From positions 21,315,617 to 21,379,616 of the forward strand of contig NC_087261.1 in the NCBI RefSeq assembly GCF_037042905.1: DNA of 64,000 nucleotides, given 5' to 3'. Numbering within the stretch: the stretch's first letter is position 1; every line of letters begins with the position of its first letter. Shown in pieces: positions 44,431 through 56,610 of this stretch. The notes under the pieces were generated by a model, which saw nothing but the letters and a program-made list of their open reading frames with translations, had not been told where the DNA came from and did no database searches. This DNA is from Lytechinus pictus. Taxonomy: Eukaryota; Echinodermata; Echinoidea; Temnopleuroida; Toxopneustidae. Made by a program: the position numbers and the translations under genes.

Positions 44431-47400
44431 TCAAGCTAGGTTAGCATACACAGGATCAGACGGAGTCTTCGAGCCATCCTGACCTTGATGATTACCATCA
44501 GTCGTGTTGTTAGAAGCACAAGAAGCATCCAGATCGAGCCTTCCGTAACCTTCATCGGGGATTCTCAGCAATGGCTCTCTTGCCAGCCGACGTTCGCTGT
44601 GAGCACACTGCAAATGCTGGTATGCATCACTGTCACTTTCAGATTCGCGTTGAGCAACACCAGGTGAAGCAAGCTCGTTGTAAACATTGACGATATCGTC
44701 GTGATTAGAAGTTCCTTTCGCCTTTGGTTTGCCTTTGGATGATGTCCTAGATGAGGTTGTTTGCTTCGATAAGTCAGGCCCACGTTGCAGCGAGTCGTAG
44801 TGCTCATCGTTTGCATGAACCATTGCGACAGGATCCTCATACGTGTGCGACATATTGGATTCCCTCTTGACAGGCATCTGCTCCTGTCCGATCATCTTCG
44901 AGGAAACGGGAGATCCTGTGGAGGTTTGGTTACTTTCGCTTGGCCCAAGCTTTGGTGATAAAGGTTGAGAAACTGTCTCGTAAGCATTCAGCGGATATAA
45001 ATCCGGTTTCAGACTAGATGGGTCTTTGGTGCTACCTGATACCCCTTTGCTTGTGACCTCAATGCTTTCGTACCGACTACTCTGTTCTTTAACTTTGTCC
45101 CCCTTGACCAAAGACGACATTAGAGTTGACTTCATTGGTGTAGATTGTGTATACCCCACCTCTAGTGGTGTGGCACTCTTTTCTACACATGTACCATCGA
45201 CACAATCGGCTTCAAGTGTTGCATATGCTCTGTCTTCAGGCCTGTCAATACCGTATCGTTTTTCTGTTGCATTTGCCTCCTTTTCCTTGCGGTCCTGAGC
45301 TTTTTTCTCTATGTCAACCAAGGCATACGTTGTTCCATCCAAATGCACTTTGTTGGTCGTTCGGGACTTGACATGCGTAGCGGTTCTGCCACCAGCAGGG
45401 TCAAGGTCGACAGTTTCGTAACTTTGATTTGATGTCTTCTCTCGAGGGTCTGGGGCAATAATGTCGTACGTCGGTCCTCCTGATTGATCGGTGACTCCAC
45501 TGACAATTTCATCAGATGTGCGCTTCCTTGCGTTCACTGACATTTCTATCTCCCAGCATTCGGTATTTACAGAAACAGGGTTGTCGAGCGGCGTCGATTT
45601 TCTATCGTTTGAAGGCTTCATGCACCTACAAATGTAAGCATAAAAGAAAACGTTAGGGTAAAACTCGTAAGGCAAAATGGAGATATATGCTGTCAATGAT
45701 TAATAATTTTGCTTATGTGGAAACAGTTTAGGAGATATGTTGCTTCGTTTAAAGAGAAAGTTCTTTTACCTTAATTGGCAAAAATGAAAAGTGCGATCTC
45801 ATTGATATCTGCAATTAACAACAAGTACCCTTTCCCTATTTTCGTCAGGTTATAAGAGACTGCAAATATGAATTCTACATGAAATGTAGGTCCATGCATC
45901 AACAAAGGCTAAATAATACGATGAGCATGATGAAGCATACAAACCCTTTAATGAAATTAAGTAAGAAAAAATGTAATCATGGTCTTACCGTTTTCTTAAG
46001 CAGGCGATAACGACGGACAGGAACATGATCAACACGAAAATGCCAACAGCAGACACGGTAGGAATGAAATAAGCTGGTAAACCTAACCGGGTGAAACAGA
46101 TATACATGATACGTAATCAATTAATTAATTCATTCAGTCATTCGTTTAACAATCATTCATTCATTCATTCATTCATTTCCATCCATCCATTCAGTTCAGA
46201 ACTGACCGGCAAATATATAAATATTAATGTTAAGTATAAGCCCGGTCCCACTTCCCTCACGGATGCAAAGCGGATGTAAAACGGGAAAAAATATATAGTG
46301 CCATCCGTTGGAAAGCGCTAATGCATCCGTTGTGTACTCCTTGCGTACGTGCTTCATACGCTCTATTCATCGAGCATCCGTCCACTATGATTTCATCCGC
46401 GCAAAACGTTTTGCGCTGCACAAAACTTTTAGAACGGATGAACTTTCCGCCGTGTACCATGCACATCCGCAATATATACGAGCAACAAACATTCCATGTT
46501 CATTATCATCCGTTAAACGTCCGCTGTACCCTCTCTGCATCCTCGCAACTCACATCCACTGCAGCTGAACAGCGGAAAGAGTGAGGAAAGATAAGGTACA
46601 TGGAACGTCTATACATCGTTAGTAGCACTGAACTAGAATGGATGTACTGATGTAAGCGTATGCATCTCGTAAATGAAGTACCCTACACCCCCGGTATCCC
46701 CTTCGGAGCTGTCATCCACTTCCATCCGTTTTCATCCGCTATGTTTCCGATGAACATCCGTTTAACATCCGCGTTACACTACCCACGTCCGTTCTTTTCG
46801 GTTATGTTTTCGGTTTTTTCCCCGCTAATTTTGCCCACTTCTGCAACGGATGAAAACGGATGGAGCCACCCCCGAAATTTTGCGCGTCCGCTGTGTCTTT
46901 TATTAATACGTTTAATGTCCGTCGGCAAGTGGGACCTGGGGTCCGTTGCAGAAAGAGTTGCGTTTAAACGCAAGTCAAAATATCAATCGCAAGTCCCAAA
47001 TGCGCGCTGTTGATTGGTTGAAAATCAAGTTACGCATGATTTTTGAAGTTGCGTTTGATTGCAACTCTTTCTGCAACGGGCCCCAGGCCTTATTATAAGT
47101 ACACCCAAAATAACGGCTAATGTTGGAAGCGGTGATTCTTTTTACTCTTTGACCAGAAAATGTCTCTAATAAGCTAGCACAAGCAGCATAAGGATTTGTC
47201 TTCTTACTGTCTTAAAAAATAACCCTTTTTCATATTTCTGTTTGTGATTTGCTTTAAACACTTTTGTACTTGTTTGTATTCTCTTCACAAAATATTTGCA
47301 TTTGTCACGTTCGCACACATGATGTTCATCGCCCGTAATCTTTAAAGAAAACAAAGTTTTGATTTATCCTTATTCCAACTGTATGCAAACTTTGGGATAA

Positions 47401-49166
47401 ATTCCATTTGTGGTAATGATTTCAGATTAAGTTCGTTCAGAATAATAACCCAAATAATAAAAATATGTGTCAAATGACTGTGTAATTGGTGAGAAATCAG
47501 GGAATATGCATGACATTCCAGTCAGATTTCGGGTCTGTTACAAAGCAATAATAATCATAATAATACACTGTCCCACGTGTGCGCATCTCATATGTTAGTG
47601 ATCTTTAGTGTGATCGTCGAAGCTTAGATTTCGCTATTTCACAAATTCCAATTTATGCGAGTTTCAAGTTATAAATCAACGATAATATACACACTTCAAA
47701 TGTTGGGCAACTTATACTGTCCACTATGTTGTGTAATGTATCTTAATATATATATATTCTTGGCAATTATTATCCAATTGAGCAAATTTATTACCTAATT
47801 ATTAGTTTTTATTACCCAATTTGGGCAGATTTCAAACAATAGTTGTGTGGACAGTATGTTGCCCAAGGTTGGTTAAAAGCTGGATGTTTTTTGCCCATCT
47901 ATTTTAAGAGTGTATATAAAATCGATCTTTTCATTACAGACTTTCTCGTGAAACAAGATATGTTTTTCAGCAATTACATTCATTTTATATTAAACATGTT
48001 TAACGTTGACTTGTTTTAGTGTGCATTGATCATATTGATAAGAAGAGATGTGCTGCAACACATCAATCGTTTTCTCCCAAGAAATATCGAAATAAAAACC
48101 AAATATAGTTGCTCACCTGCATTTCCTTCCGTGGTCATGTTCTGGATGCTACTCGAATAGGTTGTGTTAGTCATATTAGTTGGACGCACTGTCGTAGTGA
48201 CAGTCTAAGAAGACCAAATTGTATTGTATTTTCTGATGTGAACGTCGCCGTGGTTGTGAGACCGTCGTGATCAGTGGAAGATCGTAGTAATGAGAAAAAA
48301 GGCACCCATTTATTTTCTTTCTTCTTCTTTTTTGATGGTTGGCGTGTCGTCGTGGTTATATCATAAACCCGTCCTCGTTTCCACCCTCTGACATTGAATT
48401 ATATTCTGAAAGAGTTTAAGATTTTGAGTGGCAAGACAAAAAGTGACTTTTGTTTTTACTCACCTGCAAATGAGATCAATAAAAATTACCCCCCCCGGAG
48501 TTATATATAAAATGTTCCTTTTGCACTATACAAGTCGGGTGAGAATAATAATGAATAATAATAATAAATAATACTCTTTTTATGTTCTTGATTATTGGTT
48601 GAAATAGCTCAACATTTTCCCAATCTTTCTTAAATATTGTCAAAAGGAGAAGACCGTCTAATGGTCATGTAAAAGCAACGAATACCTACCGGTATTTACA
48701 TTTGCGAATATGTTTTGGGGCCATATACTCTTTCAATTTACGGGTAATTTTGATGTACATGTATATAAGTATATCTGTCATGTAACTTGGTAATACCAAA
48801 AAATCTCAATTGGGAATCCTCATTTATCAAAAAACAATTATCGTGTAAATATTGAACCTGATCTTATCGCTTTAATCGAATCAAAATGGGCAATTTGAAT
48901 TTGGATGAACTAATAATTGTTTGATTTAAAATCAATTTATATTTGAGGTTGTGTTCTTTATGTTTGTATACACGGCCACAAGTTCTAAACGGATCAAATC
49001 AAAACAAATTTCGAAAGTATTAGGATCAATTTATTCTACAATCATTGGTTTATCCATATTATGTTAAAGAAATATCTTACCTTGGCATTTCGAAGCACGA
49101 GAGGGTGATGAAAGTGCTCCAAATAATGAGAGCAAGGGGCCTATAATTAATAGGAAAGCTCTTCAT
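44431..49166 (-). CDS. Receptor 2: tandem paralogue with shortened ectodomain and truncated tyrosine-rich tail
   Basis: Recognisable exons: tail 44431-45625 (TGA), membrane exon 45989-46082 (GLPAYFIPTVSAVGIF, ends CLRKR), Thr/Asn-rich stalk 48117-48204 (TVTTTVRPTN...TTEGNAG), and a signal-peptide exon 49081-49166 (starts MKSFPINYRP, core LALIIWSTFITL). Stalk to membrane to tail join in frame and match receptor 1. The signal exon ends in phase 2 while the stalk exon starts in phase 0, so an extra small exon or another acceptor is needed; that part is unresolved. No CUB-like exon was found in the 0.9 kb between them. The tail (about 397 residues) has YEIE replaced by CWEIEM near its start and YDII, YETV twice, YALV, YATL, YESI, YDSL, YNEL, YQHL, YGRL and YANL. 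It lacks an 89-residue block of receptor 1 and ends early after a 4-nt insertion. It could be a functional short receptor or adaptor, or a decaying gene. Confidence 0.68.
46241..46940. mobile_element. 700-bp inverted-repeat element packed with CATCCG motifs
   Basis: Ends CCCGGTCCCACTT and AAGTGGGACCTGGG. At least 15 copies of catccg/cggatg are scattered inside, on both strands. It lies in the receptor 2 intron between the stalk and membrane exons. Confidence 0.7.
46935..47087. mobile_element. MITE with CGTTGCAGAAAGAGTTGCGT arms
   Basis: About 45-bp inverted arms (left gtccgttgcagaaagagttg, right caactctttctgcaacgggc). It abuts or overlaps the right end of the preceding element. Confidence 0.8.
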
Positions 49167-49220
49167 CTGTTCATGAACCTGCTAATGAAATGCTCATCAG
49201 AGATACATTCTTATTAAGAA
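49154..49220. repeat. Segment duplicated at 52088-52155
   Basis: 'ctcttcatctgttcatgaac' and 'ctgctaatgaaatgctcatc' through 'attcttatt' recur almost exactly at 52088-52155. It includes the start codon region of the receptor 2 signal exon. Confidence 0.85.
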
Positions 49221-50199
49221 ATAAAAATCTCTTACGAGTCTTGAAGTTGACTGATCTGTCAAGTTCAAATGGCGCTCTGAGTCGTGTGACTATCCTACCC
49301 AACCAAAAAGGTTATATTTATTATAATACAATTCGACCTTGCACAAAAGAAGAAGGCAAGACAGGACATGAGAGGGGAGATGTCAATTCGGAACCTGAAG
49401 ATCCATCCACAACTCCACTGTGTTATATTCAACGCTGATTCGAAGTTCCTCTTATAGCTGTCTCTATGCAGTCATTAAGATTTTCCAACAAAAATTATGG
49501 CCCATATTCGTTTACTTTTCGCTTTAAGGGTTTATTCAATGTGGCATGAATCACCGTTTAGTAGGAACCATATATGATGCACGATTAAAAAAAAATGATT
49601 GCAGTCATAAAAAAACCCATTTTTGTTTGTTCAACGATGCTACTCAAACAAGCCAGATAATACATCTACATGTATATTCATGACAAATATCACACGCAAT
49701 AATTCTATAAGATTTAATTTATTAACTTCCCTGTAAGACTATTTTTGTCCTCAAGAGATTCTCTATACAGTTAAACTCAGGCCTGATTTAACTTCCCGGT
49801 TCATTTCTCAGTGTACTTCAAATGCAAACAAAAGAGAAAAAAAATGTGATTTGGAAACTGATTTAATCTTTTTGGTGAACTTGGGATTTTAAAATATAGA
49901 GTGAAGCGAAATGCTCGCTGCCTCATCAGTAAGCTTGGCAACGATGAAAGTAGTGAATTGTTATCGAGAACGATGCGTCATATGCTAGCAAAGTCACTGC
50001 GTGATGTAGGGGTCTTCACGGTTCCCTGGCAATTCCACGTCCTCTCAAGTTTCTCTCTTTACCCCACCTCTGTCTGTCTGTTTCTCCCTCCCTCTCTCTT
50101 CAATTTTCTCCTTCCCTCTCCCCCACCTCCCGCTCTCTCTCTCTCACACCCTCTCCCCCTTTCTCCCCCTCTCCATGCTTTTATTGACTCTCTTCGTTC

Positions 50200-51036
50200 C
50201 AGGGCAGCGAAACCGGGGGGGGGGGGGGTGTGGCAGGGGGGCAAAACAAATAGATAAATCCCTGTAGGAAAAAAAAAATCTTTTTTCAAAATGGAAAATG
50301 CCCTTTTTCGAAATGAAATGTGCCCTTTTCAAAATGAAATACCCTTTTTGAAGTAAAACATAATACATTTTAGGTTGAAAAATCACAAGATTTTGGCTCG
50401 CGCTTCGCGCTCGCATCAATTATTGTTTAGTTTAAGGTATTCGTCCTGTTTATGGTTACATAAATGCATATGATTTCCAGTTTTCTGGTTAGAATATCAC
50501 AAATTTCAGCTCACGCTTCGCATTATTCGATTGATGATTTATGTATCCCGTATCCTAATCATGAGTCACTAAATGCAGTCTTTAAAAGGTTCTTTTTCTG
50601 TTAATTATATTAAAAAATTTAGCTGGCGCTTCGCGCTCGCGTTAATTTGTTAATTAGACTCACATCCCTTTTTTATGATTACAAAAACTGCTCGGAATGT
50701 TTACTTTTCATGTCTTATTACATGAAATTTCCCAAAATTTGAGCTTGTGATTCGCGCTCGTAACATCTTGCAAGGATGCCCTTTTAACAGTAATTAGGTC
50801 CATAATTGACCAAAAAGCAATATTCCAAACCGCTCGCTCGCGAAAAAAATAAAACCTTTATATACATCTTACCAGAAATCACTTCAAAAACAAACTTTGC
50901 TCAACTTAATTACCACAAAACACAACATTTCTTCACACAGATGACAGTCTCATGGTGAAAAGATCCCAAAATGGTATATAAGTGCCTTTTTGGGCTTTGC
51001 CCCCCCCCAAACGAAAAATACGTTCCATCGCCCCTG
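50200..51036 (-). mobile_element. hAT-like element inserted in copy 2, with target duplication and reversed iterons
   Basis: Ends CAGGGCAGCGA and TCGCCCCTG are flanked by the 8-bp repeat cttcgttc (50192-50199, 51037-51044). The interior carries several 'gctcgcgcttcgcgctcgc' variants (near 50397, 50510, 50622, 50745), the complement of those at 11071-12204. Copy 1 near 37755 has the uninterrupted site. Confidence 0.85.
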
Positions 51037-52087
51037 CTTCGTTCCATTTCTTCTACCACTTGTGGAGAGGTGGAGTGGGGGTGCACGCAATGTGAGCTTT
51101 ACCTAGTCTGCAAACACAGGCTCATATTTGACACTTTAACCAATAGCAGGTCTAGAACAAAGACTAGACGCCAAAAGTTCTGCCAGCCACAGTAGGCCCT
51201 CCATAGTGAATCTAGTCTTACTATTTCAGACTTTGCATTATACACCATGCGAATTGCGAAAATCAAGGATCTGTGACAGCAGACTAAGCTTTACCGGTCA
51301 TCTTTCATTCGAAAATGTCAATACCATCGAAGAAACAGACAAAAGGGCGCCATTATTTCCCCGTTTTGACTTTAGTATTCATTAATACGTTAACATATCT
51401 TTTAGCTGCATATAGCTGCCTTGATAAAGGCCTTTATTCATATTTGGAACTACGATTTGGAATTTTCAGAAAAATGATATAATTGTTATGTTTTATGTGT
51501 TTTATGAGTACATTTTGACTACACAAACATATTGTTCATAAATTACCTAGTATAGGAAACCAACCAAAAGTTACTTTATGCGTGAAATATTTCGATGGAT
51601 GGGATCACAGTGTTATTAGTAGTATTAAACCTGATTTCCTAAGGCTTGCAGGCCTATTAATGATACTGCAGTTAAAACAACATCGAACCGAGAATTTAAA
51701 ACGCCAACATAATGTGCACTTTATTGAATATGAAACCAATTTCTAAGGGCGCCCGCTGTTATATTGAATTTTTCTCCACACAAAAACCTTGTGTTTCCGT
51801 GAGCATGGTGAGGTTTTCTCTTTCATAAACCAAGGTAGTTTTTGTTTCACTTATTTCTTGTTTTCCCCAATATGGTTGTTATTATGCTTCGTTATGAACG
51901 GTAGGCCTGTTATACAGTTCTGTGCAAGGGACATTTTTAAAGATTCTTGGTAGATTGCTTGGAATTTTTTGAACGGAAATAAAATCTTAATTTAAAGTTA
52001 ATCTTATATATCTATTCAATTTGAACATGAATTTAAAGCAATTTCATTTGAAACTTCAGCGGAAGCAGCAAGTCCAACTTGCAATTT

Positions 52088-52155
52088 GGGAAACTCTTCA
52101 TCTGTTCATGAACCTGCTAATGAAATGCTCATCAGAGATAAATTCTTATTCCAAC
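52088..52155. repeat. Second copy of the receptor 2 start-codon region
   Basis: About 60 bp nearly identical to 49154-49220. The equivalent spot in copy 1 (about 39400) lacks it, so it is an insertion into copy 2 flank. Confidence 0.85.
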
Positions 52156-52865
52156 AAAAAACTACTGCAATTTGATTTGCAGTACAACTTTTCAATCAAC
52201 GCAAACCTTCTACAAATTGCCTATTTGCCTAAGGCCTAATTTATCTTTTATTGCCCAGCAACCATACCCTAAACATACCGGCGAGCAAAGGTCTTTTCCA
52301 TGCACGCATACATTTTTTTAAATTTCTGTGTTTGTTGAACATTGGGGTAAACCCCCTAAATAATAAGTATGTGAATAACAGATTCGTGAACTGATTTGGA
52401 GTTCAACTTTGCTCTTCTTCTTTCTTGATTCATGTATGTCCCTCGCCCTGTGTCACCGGCGTACAAATGGGGTGGGCAGTTGGGAAGGAGTAGTAGGCCC
52501 TATTTCACGGCCGAAAAGATAACAGAAAAAAACAGAACAAAAATAGAAATGGAGAGGAAGTGATGAAATATAATCATATTGTTTGTTAGATATTACGACA
52601 AAAGCAATCACAAAACAAATTGGAAGTTAATTTCATTAATTTTCATAGCAGAAACGCTATAATTATGAGCCCCTTAAAATTTTGGTTACAAAGCATCTAG
52701 AAAAAAAAAGTACAATGTTAAGTGGCATATTAAATATCAAAAGAGCGCATAATTCCACAATCTATTGGTTTATTTTGTGATCGATTAAATAGTCCCATAG
52801 ACTTGTGATTGGTACCATTAGAAAGGGGGGGTTATTATTATTTTTTTATAGAGACCTGGTACAAA

Positions 52866-53950
52866 GCGTCCGAAATAATGAGTTTGTTTGCAAAAGGGGT
52901 TGGATTGACCTTAGACCATTCCGAGAAAATCATGTTTTATATTTTCCCATATTGCAATATTCTTACGCGAAACTAAATTGTCATGAGGCACGATAGCTCG
53001 GTCTGTAGAGCGGGGGATTCGTATTCCGGTGACCCGGGTTCGATTCCCACTTGGTGTGCTATTGCCCTTTGGTAAGGCATTCATCCTCAGTACCAGGTCC
53101 TTCGGAGAGGACCCTAAGCCGTCGGTCCTCTGGTTGCTTGCTTACAAGCATTCATGCTTTCTTAGCAATCAGGTAAAAAAAAATCCCCACCAATCAATTG
53201 ATGATAAAGTACTCTACCATGCCTACCATGTGAACATGAAATTTGGTATAAAAGACATCTTTTAAATATGACTTTCAAAAATCACGTTTATGGATCTAGC
53301 CCATTTTGCAAACAAACTGAAATGGATCTAATCCCTTTTTAATAAAAAAAAAGGGATTTTTCTTTGCCATTTTCATTCACATTTTGATGGAAAAATCTCA
53401 ACTTTTCTTTGGTATCGTCAGAGCTACTAAGAATATTTTACATTGAGACCAAAAATAATCAAATTTTATTTAAAAAATGGATCTAACTCCTTTTGCAAAT
53501 GAGCTCTTCAGAAGAGTTTGTTTGCCAAAGGGGTTAGATCAACTTAAAACTATTCAAAGAAAATAAAATCATTGTTTTTATTCTCCCATATTGCAGTATT
53601 ATAATGCGAAACTAAATTGTCATGATAGCCTGTCATGTAAACATTAACTTGGGTATAAGAGAAATCTGCGTGGCTTCATTTATTTTTTAAAATATTCTTT
53701 TCCGAAAATTACCTTTGTGGATCTAACCCCTCTTGAAAACAAACTGATATGGATCCAACCACTTTTGAAGAAAAGTGATTTTTCTTTGCCATTTTTGTCC
53801 ACTTTTTAATGGGAATTCAAACTTTTCTTTGGTATAATCTTATAAAGCTGATAAAAGTTTATGCATTGAGACAAAAAAAGAAGAAGCAAATTTGATAAAA
53901 ACGGATTTAACCACTTTTGCAATTGAGCTATTTATATAGAGAAACATGAA
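52866..53950. repeat. Tandem duplication (about 430 bp unit), first unit split by a SINE
   Basis: 'gtttgtttgcaaaaggggtt' at 52880 and 'gtttgtttgccaaaggggtt' at 53517 begin parallel units with 'actaaattgtcatga', 'tttttctttgccattttc' and 'aacttttctttggtat' in the same order. Confidence 0.8.
52980..53220 (+). mobile_element. tRNA-derived SINE
   Basis: The head has A-box TAGCTCGGTCTGTAGAGCG and B-box GGGTTCGATTCCC, and a body with 'tccttcggagaggaccctaa'. It interrupts the first unit of the tandem duplication after gtcatga; the second unit shows the empty site. Confidence 0.8.
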
Positions 53951-54240
53951 AACATAAACTGGGTAGTTCGAGATGATGCCTTAATATTCTTTAATGAATT
54001 AAATTATTTCTTCTATTTTTTTCCTGGAGGTGAATATGATTGATAACAATTCATCAAATTTTATTGGTAAATCAAGCAAGTAATCTCTAATAGATGATTT
54101 CGTACGTGGGGAATGGCGCCCAACAGCGTTGGATAGGTAAATTTTCGCATGTACGGCATGGGGACTGTCTGTAAAAAACAAGTAAGGAAAATGGAAGAGG
54201 AAGTGAAGTAGGTGATATGGGGATTCGAAATTGGTTTAAT

Positions 54241-54420
54241 CAATTAATGATTTAATTGATTGATTGATAAATTGATTGATTGATTTATTTGATTATTCAT
54301 TCATCTAATTATTGATTCATTCATTTATTTTATTCTATTTAGGCCTATTTATTTATTTGCTTATTATTCATTCTTATTTTATCTATTCATTTATGTCTTA
54401 TTTATTTATTTATTTACAGC
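54241..54420. repeat. attg/attt-rich low-complexity tract
   Basis: Repeating attgattgatt, tttatttattt units. No coding. Confidence 0.7.
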
Positions 54421-55159
54421 AGCTAGTAAAGTTACTCTGTCTAAAGGCTTGGAAGTAAAAAAAAAGAAGGTTATGAGCTCGTTTCATATTTCACAAATTT
54501 TCGGTTCTCTGTTCCACAATATATATATATTGACTGCTCATGAGGATGATGGAAGAAAACGTCGGCGAAATGAGGGCTAAAACAGAGGGTGCCAACACGC
54601 TAAATGGCACAAAATTTCGAATAAGACGTGAGAAAGCGAAGCAAGCTAGCAGTTTTGACGTTTGATAATGCGAAGAAATATATTTTGGGGGTACATTTTG
54701 ACGATATTAGAGAAAGATATAACATTAAACACTTTTCCATTTCCTTTCCTTTTTTTTTAATGGTGGAAGAATTTAACATGTTTAAGGGTCATTGCCCCCA
54801 AGTCCCCCCCCCCCGATATATCCGCAAGTGGTAAGATGATTTTCATATCGGCCCTTCTATTACCCTGAGGCCTTGTCCAGAGCCTTCTTTGTCAACCTAA
54901 TGTACAGAATATTCAGAAAGCTATGCATCGGAATAACAGACAACTAAAGGATTGGAGTTAGTCGAGAAAAAATGATAACGTGATGGATTTGTCCTTTTTA
55001 TTTCACCGGTGCACCCGTTACAAGCTGTGCTTTAAGAATTTTCACCTCCAGTATTTTGTTACTTAATATGTTATTGTGGCTAATGTGACTGCTTTTTAGC
55101 CCTTGAAAAATTATTATATTATTACTGAATTGAACTGCATGAAATTAGGTAAATTGCAA

Positions 55160-55550
55160 ATTCGACTACTGCCAATTCGTCCACTCATTACATGCTCTAC
55201 TTTCATTCAGTCTAATGCCATTCCGTCCATCAAAATTTCGTCTAAGAACCATCTGGTCCAATCACCACTTCGTTCAATCACCATTTCGTCTATGACCATT
55301 TTGTTTCATAACCAGTTTGTCTAATTTCCATTTCATTTTCATTCATTTTGCATAATTTAATACTTAGTACAATTAGACCAAATGGCATATGGACCGTAAT
55401 GGCTATTGGACCAACTGGTTATTAGACGGAGTGGCATAAACGAAAGTAGACCATGTGCTTAGTGGACGAACTGATGGTAGACCAAATGATAGTAGACGAG
55501 TTGGCAATTGGACGAATGGGTATTAGACAAATTGGAAATAAACCCTGATG
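55160..55550. mobile_element. Foldback element of CCAATTCGTC / GACGAATTGG units, copy B
   Basis: Same family as 4028-4412: the left half repeats ccaattcgtcc, ccatttcgtct; the right half gaccaaatg, gacgagttggc, gacgaatggg. Confidence 0.75.
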
Positions 55551-55559
55551 TCATACTCA

Positions 55560-55850
55560 AGGCCGCGGGCCGGGGATCAATCTCCGGATTTCCATCGTTT
55601 CTGTTTCTGTTGGGGGTAACTCCCGTAGGGACTCGGCAAAGCAGCTTTTCGCTGCATCAACGCCAAGCTGGTATATAACAAATTACATATGAAACATTTT
55701 ACGTCAAGGTTAATCAGTCATAGTGGCTGACCATTATAGACGACAGAATTACTCTCAGGCCTTTTGGTTAAAGTGGAGATTTGAACTCACAACCTTTCAA
55801 TCATGAGTCAAATGCTCTTACCACTAGACCACACGACCCTATAAATGGAG
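55560..55850 (-). mobile_element. tRNA-derived SINE
   Basis: On the minus strand the head GGGTCGTGTGGTCTAGTGG (A-box) and GAGTTCAAATCTC (B-box) starts near 55845. The body runs through 'cttggcgttgatgcagcgaa' and ends in a further tRNA-like 'gattgatccccggcc'. Confidence 0.65.
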
Positions 55851-56610
55851 ATGATGACCCTATATCGTGTAGTCAGACTTTCACGATTGAGGTCGTATAA
55901 AACTTGAAGTTATTTAAAACCACAGAATCCCCAAACTACTAAAATGAATAGTAATGAAAAATATCAGGGAGAGATTCAAATAATAATAGGCCTAAATCTA
56001 CGTTGGAGGTTTGATTTTCACAGTAACAAGTTTCCGTACATAGTGTGCAAGATCAATTATTTGAACATTTCATCAGTCACAAAATAATTTGACCCCCCCC
56101 CAAAAAAAAACAATACTCGTATTTCATTTTTCAGTCAACCTTTACGACTTCCAAATTTTGACATTAGCATGATTAGGAGAGGAAGAATCGAGCTTCTGAA
56201 GGAAATAAACACTTATCTCACTCGAAAGGAAATATTAATAAAAAAGTAATGGGCAGATTGATGACAACCTAACACGTTAAACTTCGGTAATATAATTCAA
56301 TTCAATTCAATTCATTTATTTCACTCGATAAAAATAACAAAGTAACAAAATGATAATACAGTAAATAGTGTACAAAACAGGCTTCGAGTGTGGACTGGCA
56401 TTAAAGATCTGTAAGGCCATTGTGTGAGCCTGGACCACATATTAACACAAGTATAAAAGGGCAAACAAATATAAAAGATAAAAAAAATAAATAACAAATA
56501 TAAAAGGGTGAAATAATAGAAATGGAATCTGGGTACATGCCATTATTTCGAGATTGACGGGAAAAATGTCACTTTGGTTAGGGGAATTTGTTTGAAAAGT
56601 CACCTAGACC

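Larger units (their letters stand above)
43650..52770. repeat. Segmental duplication, copy 2 (receptor 2 and flanks)
   Basis: Same orientation as copy 1, starting about 29.5 kb further along. Homology runs from the 3' flank of the tail exon (43670: accatggcaaccaagcatt) to about 3.6 kb upstream of the signal exon. Edges are approximate. The stretch equivalent to receptor 1 exons 2-5 is missing. Confidence 0.8.
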
